DNA of 64,000 nucleotides from Corbicula japonica. Taxonomy: Eukaryota; Mollusca; Bivalvia; Venerida; Cyrenidae. Of the stretch, positions 35,099-45,282 are shown one piece after another. Numbering within the stretch: position 1 is the first letter of the stretch; each line of letters begins with the position of its first letter. Location of the stretch: positions 408,776-472,775 of the forward strand of contig JAZAYU010000349.1 of the NCBI GenBank assembly GCA_038501625.1, read 5' to 3'. The notes under the pieces are model-generated. The model was given only the letters and a program-made list of their open reading frames with translations. It made no database searches and was not told the DNA's origin. Position numbers and translations under genes: made by a program.

Positions 35099-36907
35099 TT
35101 AATAAGAGCCTCCTTTGCTGCTAACGATTCCACCTCCGATACCACCGTATCCACCGCTGATACCACCGTATCCACCGCTGATACCGCCGTATCCACCGCT
35201 GATACCGCCGTATCCACCGCTGAGACCACCGTATCCACTGCTGATACCGCCATAACCTCCACTCAATTTGCCGTATCCCCCTCCGATGCTACCGTATCCA
35301 CCGCCGATACCACCGCTGATACCACCGTATCCACCGCTGATACCTCCGTAACCACCGCTCAGTTTGCCGTATCCACCTCCGATGCTTCCGTATCCACCGC
35401 CGATACCGCCGTAACCACCGCTCAATTTGCCATATCCCCCTCCGATGCTTCCGTATCCACCTCCGATGCTTCCGTATCCACCGCTGATACCTCCGTAACC
35501 ACCGCTCAGTTTGCCGTATCCACCTCCGATGCTTCCGTATCCACCGCCGATACCGCCGTAACCACCGCTCAATTTTCCGTATCCACCTCCGATGCTACCG
35601 TATCCACCGCCGATACCACCGCTGATTCCACCGTATCCACCGCTCAAACCTCCGTAACCACCGCTAAGTTTACCGTATCCACCTCCGATGCTACCGTATC
35701 CACCGCCGATACCACCGTAACCACCGCTCAGTTTTCCGTATCCACCGCCGATGCTACCATATCCACCACCGTAACTTGATCTGCAAGAAATCGCATTTAC
35801 TCAGTTTAATCTAGCAATGAATTATGGTACATCTCAAAGAACATGTCAGACAAAGAATGTTAAAAAAAGAAAGTTAAAAAAAATCTTATTTTTTTTCACT
35901 GTTGAGAAAGGCTACATTCGTTAGTTTTTATTAAGACAATGAACATCAGGGGTGTTCGAAAAGTACATGTATCAGTTTATTCGAGATCATTTTGTTTATC
36001 CATCAGAAACAGTAAACCATGGACCTTATCAAGTAGTACATTTTGCAAATTAAATACCATAAATAATAACAGTTATTGTTAATTGATCTCCAATGCCAAA
36101 ATATATGAACGAATCCGTTGTACACATGTTATAACGCAATTATTCTTTTTTTTTCAATTAGAAGTTTTTATCGTCAGAAATCGTGTTTGTTAATTGAATG
36201 TTTGATACAGTATTTATACAAGTTCACTTTCTACCATTGCTTAGCGCAGAATTTATCCCTACAACTTTTATTTTATCAACCTTTCATTTATTTTTTCCCC
36301 TTAGACTTCGATACTATCAATATTTTTTGTCATTTTTGTCAAAATCTGCATTACAACTTTCAGGTTGTACCACTATCAATTGTTTTCTTAAACAATATGT
36401 TAGTAAGTTTGATGTAAAATACCCTGATACGTGTTTGCAAAAGTCAAATTAATGTTCTTGTTTTATTTTTAAGACGTCGAGAAACCCTTCAAAATTCCGC
36501 AAATTTAATTCGACGCGTCATCTTACTATAACATTTCAACATACAAACACAACTCGATGCTTATATTGTATAACCGCAAGCCCCAACCCCCAAATCTTTA
36601 TTTTCTAATTGTTTTTAAGGGAAGCAAATGGTACGTCGTTCATTTCTAGTGTTGACTTTAACGCTTAAACGTCAATTGCATAACCGTTAGGAAAATAATA
36701 AACAAACTTAACTTACCCTCCGAATTTACCGTAGCCACCACCGTATCCGCCACCGATTCCACCACCGTATTTGCCGTATCCGCCACCGATTCCACCACCG
36801 TATTTGCCAAATCCGCCACCGATTCCACCACCGTATTTGCCGAATCCGCCGTATTGGGCATTGACGGCTAGGGCGCCGAGTAACAAAATAGCGACTGATT
36901 TCATCAT
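35099..36907 (-). CDS. Secreted glycine/tyrosine-rich repeat protein, gene 4
   Basis: Minus-strand gene with two coding exons: 36913-36717 (ATG at 36907) and 35780-35099, joined by a phase 2 intron with GTAAGT and TTGCAG sites. The product is 290 codons plus a stop. The signal peptide MMKSVAILLLGALAVNA nearly matches genes 1-3, but the mature N-terminus is QYGGFGKYGGGIGGGFG and lacks the YYSKKGG start. Exon 2 consists of KYGGGIGGG(F/Y)G units. The last exon has [19 protein letters not shown] units and ends KGGSY. The mini-exon of genes 1-3 is absent, and the single intron has the phase of their last intron. It is probably an older, inverted paralog with the same structural secreted role (inferred). 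The 5' leader is spliced as in the others. Confidence 0.88.
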
Positions 36908-37093
36908 GTTTGCCTGCAGAACGAAAATAAAAAAATAATGTTATGTTGAAGAGATTCATTAAAAATGTAGAGTATGGTCATACAATAACGCAATCCAGTA
37001 CGTGAAAAGCAAGACGCATGTAATCGGCAATATTTTGTTTTGATATTATCGTTTTCGATGGCTTTCAAAGTATCTTTTCACCTATACTTAATT

Positions 37094-37313
37094 CCAAAAG
37101 AAAGTATGCACTTTGTTTTCGGTGATTTTTCGTCAACTGCTTTTATCATGTTTATTAATGTCTAAATATTTGGTGTCAACATTCAAATTAGATCATTTTA
37201 ATTTTATCGTAAAACTGTCTTTGATCAAATCTCAATTTCGATACTAAATATTTAGGCATAAAGAAAACAGTTAATGAAAAATCACCGAAAACAAAGTGAA
37301 TACTTTCTTTTGG
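37094..37313. mobile_element. MITE-like inverted repeat in leader intron of gene 4
   Basis: Terminal inverted repeats start CCAAAAGAAAGTATGCACTT on the left and CCAAAAGAAAGTATTCACTT on the complement of the right end, and stay similar for about 45 bp. The 220-bp element lies between leader exon 1 and coding exon 2. Confidence 0.75.
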
Positions 37314-37450
37314 TACAGAATATTTTAACCCTTATCGTATTGTGTTTTCCAATTTAGACACCCAGTTTTCAGGTTTTTTTGCAAATAACATAGTATGTTT
37401 TATATATATAAAAACTAAAAAAGCTATTCTATATACTTTAAAATTCTTAC

Positions 37451-37508
37451 CTTTGGAGCTGCTAACGTAGCAATGGCTAAAGTGAGTTGTTTTGGGCCCG
37501 TTTATATA
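37451..37508 (-). promoter_or_regulatory. TATA promoter and 5'UTR exon of gene 4
   Basis: On the minus strand TATATAAA is at 37508-37501. An inferred start lies near 37480 (CTCACTTT), and the leader exon ends at 37451 before GTAAGAAT. This repeats the TATA, short leader, leader intron layout of genes 1-3 without obvious sequence identity upstream. Confidence 0.65.
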
Positions 37509-37559
37509 CGGTTTGACATATGACCCCTGGCGCATAGACTGTCACTCTGTCAGCTATTA

Positions 37560-37968
37560 CGTTTGAAAGATGGCTCTATCCACCTGTCCATTCTGTCTAG
37601 CCCTTAGTGTATTGCATTTTTACTACGTTATTATTAGAAGACTAATCCAAATGCACCTTCTTGTATTTTCGCAAAGATACATTATTTTTACTATTACTCC
37701 ACCGACATTCGTTTGAAATCATGGCATAGTTTTAAATGTTGAAAAGTTAACTTACCGGGAAATGCAACATTCGGAACAAGCAAGCTATATAACTACGATT
37801 GGAGAGAATAATCGTCGTCACCAATAAAGAAAAAACAGGAACCATTAGGTTAGCATATCAAATTTTCCTTAGAACACAAAACATAAGCCTTGGTTATCTT
37901 AAGTCCTATTAAAATTATACATGTACATGATTTTCATCCAATTATTGTGTTTGCGTTTCTGTAAATAA
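37560..37968. other. Intergenic DNA upstream of gene 4
   Basis: No coding frame, repeat or RNA is recognised. It probably includes distal promoter sequence of gene 4. Confidence 0.35.
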
Positions 37969-37969
37969 A

Positions 37970-38085
37970 AGAGATGAAACGGGACACGACAAAAACAAAA
38001 TTATTGCAAACTCGGTTTGATTGAGCCTGTTCATGGGCAGTATGTCCACTCCTACCGGCCCCAGTTCAGCGCAACTCAATATAAA
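37970..38085 (+). repeat. Repeat R1, short decayed copy
   Basis: Retains GGTTTGATTGAGCCTGTTCA and AGCGCAACTCAATAT but has lost most of the GC-rich core. Confidence 0.6.
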
Positions 38086-38619
38086 ATTATTCAGATCATC
38101 TTACTTAAATATATCAATTGAGCATACTTTGATATTCTTTATTGGTTATTTTATGCCAGTGCTGGTCTAAGTTACGGCTGGATGTTCTTTCTTGAGAGTT
38201 GTAAATAAACCTGACGGGTTCGAATCAAGACTTATGTAACTTGCTTTTATAGCACGTACTGGTTAAGTGGATGCTGACATGCTTTAATACTGCAGGTTCG
38301 AACCCCAGACTATTGAGACAAGGATTTCTTCGCAGCAATACAGCAGCCCTATTTACCCACCTCACTTATGCGCATAACTAATAATGACAAACAATTATAT
38401 GATGGGATAAGGCCGCGATATTTTATTTCAAAATAGAAAGTTAAACATGGCACATATAAAACACATATGATAATGATTTTATATAATGATTTTATATAAA
38501 TATAAGGAGAAACTGAATCCCACAAAGATTGTATTTGGTGTAATTTGTCTGTTTTCAAATAATGTGCCATGCCTGAAATGCACATTCTGTGCGTTGAAGG
38601 GCACGAAACTGTATACAAC

Positions 38620-39055
38620 GTAGGGAGTTCGCCAACGAGTTACCTACCTATAAAATATAGGTGTTTTGTTGTTGTTTTTGCAATGTTCAACGTCTGCTGT
38701 ATCCCAGCTAAGATGCAAAGTGATACAGAAGAAAGAGAAACCAGAAACCAGCCAAAATGCAGAGAAATCCAATTCCTCCCTCTTGGGTGAACATTACTTT
38801 CTTTTCTTTCTGCGTAAGTCTAAGGTTACACAATCTTTGTTAATCAAAATTAAGTATTCTTGATCAAAGAAAAAATGCAAACTACGAAGGGAGTTCGCCA
38901 AAGAGTAACCTCTCTTTAAATTGATCACCGCTGTTATTTTGTAATGTTCATAATCGGCTGTATCCCAGCGAAGATGCAAAGCGATACAGAAGGTAGAGGA
39001 ACCGAGTACCAGCTAAAGTGCAAAGTAATCAGATTCTTCCATCTTGGATGAACAT
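38620..39055. repeat. Diverged tandem duplication, about 260-bp period
   Basis: Two copies share GGGAGTTCGCCAA, CTGTATCCCAGC(T/G)AAGATGC, GATACAGAAG and TTGG(G/A)TGAACATTAC. Both are non-coding. Confidence 0.65.
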
Positions 39056-39078
39056 TACATTTTTATATTAATATGAGG

Positions 39079-39469
39079 ATAAGGATACACAATATACTTC
39101 CTTATGTATTTATTTTAGCCTTATATTTATAGTACGTTATCGAAAAACTAGACAGTCATGTGACGAAAAATACGTTAAATGTAGTTTTCAGCAAAATTTT
39201 AACCAGAAAAAGTTGATAAACCTTGATATCTTTTTTTTATAAATGTTGATAATCGAACAAATATTTTATTTTTCCGCATTTGCTATTAATTCATTCTTTG
39301 TTATAAAACGACATATCACATGACTGTCTTAACCAAAATCAGTTATAGTTTACAGCATTACATTAGTGTATTTAATGTTTTGTTTTTGTTTTGCAATATC
39401 TAGATTTTAACGAAAGAAATAATTTTCCGGATATAAGTGCACAATGAATGAGATATTGTGTATCCTTAT
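39079..39469. mobile_element. TIR-bounded element, 391 bp
   Basis: Perfect 17-bp inverted ends ATAAGGATACACAATAT, with further internal inverted similarity (ACAGTCATGTGA / TCACATGACTGT). It has no coding capacity. Confidence 0.6.
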
Positions 39470-40520
39470 GCTATTTGGAAATAGATTATAGGTACATGTT
39501 TCACACAGTTTGTGCAACGAATATCGCGACATTGAATGTAATTGTTGATCAATATAAATGTCTGTCAGTTAAACGTTTCTAGTCTAACAACAAATTTTTG
39601 GAATACTTTAGCATTACGTTTTGTGTTGCACGTCCACGGTATTGCACATTGTTGGTATCGACTGGGGTTTGACTTCAGCCTGGCAAATCATGCCCCCGTT
39701 GTTGCAGTTGTTTGTTTTCATTTTGTCTGAGGATCGGTGAATCATGTCCACGTTAATGCGGATTGTCTGGTTCCTGTACGTGACTTGTTACTGCACATAT
39801 ATATGCCTGAAAGATAAATTCTAGCAGCAGAACATGTGGATCACGACTACAGAAACTTTTAAATTACATATTTATATTACTTGAATATTATCGTACAGGT
39901 CATGGTGTGCGTTCGTAAGCTGTTATTGTTTTCCTTATAAATATGGTTGGGAGGGAGGGAAGATGACAAATTTTCTCTCGATGTTGACTCCACGAAATCC
40001 AGCAAGAAAATGAACGACCACGTGTTGGGGTTTGCAAAGTGAGATATTGTGTAAAATATCGTAGTCGTCTTCACATGCTATTGTTTGGTGGCTAACGGCA
40101 GACCTTGACACAGTGAAATGCACCTGCAAAAATAAACGGCATTTATTTGTTTTAAGGACAACATAAATGCAGTTAATATTTACTACCTTTCGTTGAAATT
40201 AAAACTTTTAATGTTTTTTAAAATGTGAATAAAATTAAATAATTTTATCTAAAACTATTATAATTGAGATTTTACCGCATCTTCTCTCAGGGGTTTCTTA
40301 ACTATACTGGCTTCATTTCTCAAAGTGAAATTTCAAGTTGTAGACTTTTTTCAACTTTCATTGTTCCGTTAATATATTTCTAGTCAAAAGCCCTGGCCTT
40401 GCATTGAATAAGCATTTCTGAAAATGAAAATAGTAGTTGTTACACGTATGCCATTAATAATCGCTTTCGTTTCGGTGTTTCATGGCTAGAAAACTAGATG
40501 CTGTTGTCGCACGGTAGTCC
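39470..40520. other. Intergenic DNA, no gene recognised
   Basis: Short opposite-strand frames near 39877-40129 have no domain and no supporting splice structure. Confidence 0.4.
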
Positions 40521-40524
40521 AAGG

Positions 40525-40745
40525 AAGCGGTAGTCTAGTGGTAGAGCGCTCGCTTAGAGATCAAGGGGTCCCGGGTTCGAGTTTCAGTCTAGCCGCTATT
40601 TTCATTAAGCAAGAAATTTAGCCTTCATTGCTTCATTGCTTCTCACCACCCAGGTGTATAAATAAGTACCGATGAGGAATATTAGCCAATGTTCCGTGGC
40701 TGCCTGTGACTGTTAGCATTATAAAAGTTTCCCTAGTATTTGTCA
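40525..40745 (+). repeat. tRNA-derived SINE
   Basis: The 5' part is tRNA-like: GCGGTAGTCTAGTGGTAGAG (A box) and CCCGGGTTCGAG (B box), but stems pair imperfectly. The 3' body (CTTCATTGCTTCTC, ACCCAGGTGTATAAAT, GCCAATGTTCCGTGGCTGCC) is shared with an inverted copy at 55985-56262. Such a tRNA head plus conserved body defines a SINE. Confidence 0.75.
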
Positions 40746-41020
40746 TTCGACAAAATTTGGCAAGTTTATATGTTCTAAAACGAAATAAAAAATACTTATA
40801 TGTTTGGTTTACCAAATGCTTAATAATATGCAGTAATATTTCTTATATTGACATTTATTCTAAAATGTTTAATTCCAATGTATTTTCTGAATAAATTCTG
40901 AATAGTTCATCATTAGCAAAGAAAATGACGTAATCGAGAAAATATGTTTGGTTTGTAGACAAAGTCCGAATAAAATGACTTTTCTGTTCTTCTTCGATTT
41001 TCAGTCATAACAATAGTTTA

Positions 41021-41801
41021 AGCCCCGGTCACAACCCGCCGTGCGTCTTTTTTGACCGTACGTGTTCTGCGGAGGCTACGTTCGCTGCGTGTTTTGGTCG
41101 GTCGTGGCAAGAGCAGAGAGGACGCACGTTACACTCAAGGTGTGAATACGTGGCCCGCACGACACGTCTTGGGGTAAAAGGTTGCGTGCATCGTACGTTC
41201 CGTAGGTGGTAAGTGAGTTGTGCGTGCTTACAACGCAAGATCTCCGTGCGATTTCCATGCCAACGTATGGAGGCCTTACTGCTCACGTACGGTGTTCTTA
41301 CTAGCTCGCCCGTTGTAAGTGCGTGCAAGTACGGCGAACGTAAGTTTATTTCGGTCGCGGTTGGGTGATATATATAAGGACGACCTATCGATACTCGAAA
41401 TATTTTACATACCGCAGAGGTCCGTGCGCACACCGTGCGTTGTAAGTGCGGAGCACGTACTTGCTCTGTACGGTCCGCCTGAGTTCTGTGCGCGTTTTGG
41501 ACGGTTGAACTGAGGAAGCACGGACCACGCACGGACCACGCAATGACTCCCAGAGGCAGTGCGTTATGCGCTCATGGACGTACAGGGCACGCACGTCACC
41601 CGTACGGGTAGTGAATCCGTAGCCCGCACGCAGCTCGAACGCAGAGAAAGTTTTGCATGCACTAAAAATGCTACGGCGTCTCTGCGTGCTCCCAAATCCG
41701 TACGGAGGAGGTACTCACCACGTACGGATCCTTGAATTTGGTCCACGTTTTTGCACGTAGACAGCACGCACTTGCACGTACGGCGGTTTGTGACCGGGGC
41801 T
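41021..41801. mobile_element. GC-rich MITE with TTA target duplication (PIF/Harbinger-like)
   Basis: The 781-bp element has inverted ends AGCCCCGGTCACAA and inner CCGCCGT(G/A)CGT, flanked by TTA on both sides (41018-41020 and 41802-41804). Three-bp TTA/TWA duplications are characteristic of PIF/Harbinger elements. The interior is unusually GC- and CpG-rich for this window and full of short CGTACGG / GTGCGTGC motifs. Several open frames here exist only because stop codons are rare in such sequence. Confidence 0.75.
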
Positions 41802-41805
41802 TTAT

Positions 41806-42800
41806 CCTATTTATTTTAACGTTATTATTAAATTATGATCAATCTTCTATAATGAACGTATTTTAAAACGGGAAACTGTCTTTAATTGTTTGAAAATAGT
41901 AAAGTAACAGAATATAAAAAATAATACAACTCTAATAACAATAAATCTTTTAATAATACGACTAAGGATATTCTGACATTAAATTTAATTGAATATTTTA
42001 TTGTTATTTTATTTTGGTTTCATGTATCACGTGTCTACTTCAGTCTATATTAAATGCGAAGAAAACATATTTATGTTTGTTGCTTTTTAAAGGCCAGTAA
42101 TGTATATGAATTTAGACTGTGAATATTGATAAAATTGTTTCGAAATACTTTAAACATTAAATTATTGAAAACATGTCCCTCTTGATTTGCAATGTGTCAA
42201 TAAATGTCTCCGCCATCAAAATGATCTGATTTGCGGACACATTTCAGACTACAGTTGACAGCTTGATATTTTAATAAACGCGGTAACAGATAAATGAATA
42301 CATCAGTTTGTACATGTCAACTAGCTTGTCAAATTACTGGATGTTCGATGGACATAAACACATAATGTGTTAATAATCTGTCTGGTTTACAACATAGTAA
42401 GTGCAGCAATGTTATTCCACCTCAAGAACAAAAAAACACAAAATGACCCTGCTTGGTGGCCATGTTATTTTATCATTACGGCTTTACAACTTTGGAAGGG
42501 CCTCATCCCAAACAAAATTAATTCTAGCAAGCAGTTTTTGAGAAATAAGATTTTTAAAAATTCCCAAACACAATTGGCAATGTTGTTTAATTAAACATCA
42601 TGGCGCAAACAACTTAGTGACGCGGTCTTCCATCTCAGAAGAAATTTTCCCGTGAAAAGAATTTAAATCTTCCCTAGCGGTTTCTGGTAAGGAAGATTTT
42701 TCAAGCTTTTTCTTTCAGACACACAATAACATTAAGCCCTGTCCTGGTCGCCATGTTTTTATGAAACATCATGCTTTGATCAATATTGATATATACATGT
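41806..42800. other. AT-rich intergenic DNA
   Basis: No gene or repeat is convincing. A 75-codon frame at 42367-42594 has no recognised feature. Confidence 0.4.
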
Positions 42801-42814
42801 CCATGTATATTTGC

Positions 42815-43175
42815 TGTTTTCTGAGTGTGGCGATTCTTGACCAGGGCTGAAGGTTATAAAGCTGAGATTGGAAACCAGTCTCAAATCTCAAGCATCTGAT
42901 TGGCTGAAATGGCGACTGGTCACCATTTCAGCCAATCAGATGCTTGAGATTTGAGACTGGTTTCCATGCTCAGTTTTATAACCTTGGCCACAGAAGGCAC
43001 AACCTCCCCGCACAGCCATAAGGTAGAGGGGAAGAGAGCATGGGTAATAAATAACCAATTTCAAAATAGACACCACAAACAATAAACGGACATTAGAACC
43101 CGATTGTTTACACGAAAGGGTAAAAACCAGGTTCTAGGGTGCATTGACCTCACACTTGCCCCAACATGTTTAATG
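42815..43175 (-). repeat. Repeat R2 (inverted) with an inserted P1 palindrome
   Basis: GAGTGTGGCGATTCTTGA at 42815-42840 and CACAACCTCCCCGCACAGCC onward are R2 sequence. They flank a P1 palindrome at 42842-42985. The right part matches, in inverse, 9700-9960. Confidence 0.55.
42842..42985. repeat. Palindromic repeat P1, longest copy
   Basis: The arms AAGGTTATAAAGCTGAG...GGAAACCAGTC and GACTGGTTTCC...TTATAACCTT enclose a second inverted pair (CTCAAGCATCTGATTGGCTG and CAGCCAATCAGATGCTTGAG). About 140 bp can fold almost completely. Confidence 0.75.
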
Positions 43176-44990
43176 TGTGTAAAGTCATTTACAGTGTAAA
43201 CAATGGTTCCTTGTGATAAGATATTTGCTGTAAATTTAACAGAAAATTCTGAATCTTGAAGTAAGTTTCGCTCATCTGACATAACTTGAGCATTGAAATG
43301 TTTAACTGAAACTTAGATAAAAGTGTCAAGGTTTATATTTGTCAGGGAAAAGGCAAGCATTAATTGAAAAGATTCATAGAAATTCTCATAGTATTTTCAT
43401 ATCAAGCAGTTAAAGCAATGCATTATATAATCTTGAGCTGGAGGTGGTCAGAAACAGGTGCAGTTTCAGTATCTTTATGGTGTATCATGACTAATCTTGT
43501 CTGTATATTTAAGTTAAAGATATTGTAAAATTAATATGGCTAATTATGTATGTAGGTATTCTTGCCAGTAATTATGTTAATATACTTAAGGACATTAAAA
43601 AGGATGGTGGGGATAATTGCATTTTGACAAGGAAATATACATAATATCAACATTTTCACAGTTTCATAATACCGAATGCATTGCAGTAATTTAGATACCA
43701 AAATTATGAAAATTTATTAATAATAAAAAAGTTATTGCGTAATAAAACCTGTACCCCGAAAATAAAAAAAAACACTTTTTGCTAAATGTGACAATTAATT
43801 GGTTCAATCTGTTTCCTGTTGTTCATTGTCATTAAGTATATTTTATCAAATGTGGAAATTAAATGTATTGTTTTTGTTGTTGTTGTAATTGTTTGTTAGA
43901 TGCAAGGCAGGTATTGATGCTGGGGACGAGAAGGATATTATTATTAATTGATTAGGGCAAATGGTTCCAAATTTATAGTAGCATAATTCAAAAGAGAAAA
44001 GTTATATAGATGCCTCAAAATTACTATTGGTTTAAACAGTATTTATTTCAAATTATACATATACATCGATGTATAACAGAGCAAGACAATACAAGAATAT
44101 TTGAGAGGATGAGAAAACAAGCTATCAGATGATAGCTTATATTAATTCTTCTCCCCGAAAATTACTATTCTGCCATGCAAAAAATGTCTACAGCTAAAAG
44201 ATTGACTTAATTTTCTATACCTAAAGCGGCATATAAGATCTCGAATAGGGTCTGGATTTCTTTCTGTAGGTCCTTTTCCTCCAACAAAATATCAACTGAA
44301 TTTGCATGTCCACTTTTAATTTTTTTTTTGCTTTGTCAATAATGAAATACAGCCGACCACATGCACTTATCCACTTTTTGAACTTGTGTTCATTTGTGGG
44401 TATAAAGATTTTGGTTTCAGATCATGCATCAACACAAGCTAATTTTTAGTAAACTGAATGCAAGTCATACAAAAATTTGTACAGCTAACAAGGTTGCTTA
44501 GGTCAATAGCATGCAAAGGGAGAGAAATCAAACATAATTTACTGAAAGGGGAGAGCAGTCAAACATAACTTAATGAAAGGGATGTTCAAAAAGTTCTTCT
44601 ACCTCGTCAAATTCACTCAACAATTTCACTTCAAAAACTAAGGTTTCTACCCATAAAAACGTTTATAACATTACATTTCATTTCTAAAACAATAACTTTG
44701 AATACTAAGTAACAACAAACATGTATTTACCATGTATTTACCAAAACAACATCTTTCCTGAACTTTTTTAGTAACCCTCTTTTCTCTCTTGGGTCAAACT
44801 AGTTGTACATATTAAACATCCTCTATTAATAGTTGATAATAAACATAATACATGACCCATAATTCGTCCAGAAAATGCTGCATACCGGTAAATTAATTTT
44901 ACCAGATTTAGGTATTAACATATCCTAATAAGCGTTCCATTTTTAGAAACGCCCGTTTTACGACCGACACGCTGCAAAAACAGCGCTACT
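43176..44990. other. AT-rich intergenic DNA
   Basis: No gene is seen. A local near-duplication is present near 44515-44585 (AAAGGGAGAG.AATCAAACATAA and GAAAGGGGAGAGCAGTCAAA). Confidence 0.45.
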
Positions 44991-44997
44991 GTGAATT

Positions 44998-45072
44998 CAA
45001 AATAACTTTCAGGGTACTGGGAATCGAACCCGGTCCGTACGGGGACTGCGCCTAGCCAGAGCATTGGTGTTC
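44998..45072 (-). repeat. tRNA-derived SINE fragment
   Basis: The minus strand has GGCTAGGCGCAGTCCCCGTA and a strong B box CCGGGTTCGATTCCCAG, but no complete A box or paired acceptor. It lies about 210 bp upstream of the metalloprotease start codon. Confidence 0.4.
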
Positions 45073-45282
45073 AATAAATTCCAGCCAAGATACGAACTTG
45101 ACATTGTAAGGGCACAAACTATGCCAGTTCGTAAGTGGAATACTTTATTGTGGTCCATGGCTTAGTTAAAGATAAGAGTTACTTAATATCTGTCATGGCC
45201 AACAGATTTGAAAATTGCGTCCTACTTATTAAAGACCAAAACAACGCGTTCCATTGTCAGTTTGAGAAACTCTGAATTGAAA

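Noticed and set aside
35030..35779. 249-codon plus-strand frame rich in STADTTVSTADT
   Set aside because: It is the antisense of the gene 4 last exon, open only because of the repeat.
38225..38325. tRNA-like sequence with B-box GCAGGTTCGAACCCCAG
   Set aside because: Only a B box is convincing; no A box at proper spacing and no stem pairing.
40532..40605. Candidate functional tRNA gene
   Set aside because: A and B boxes are good but acceptor and T stems do not pair, and a shared SINE body follows.
41029..41594. Several overlapping Arg/His-rich frames
   Set aside because: They lie inside the CpG-rich MITE, where stop codons are rare by composition.
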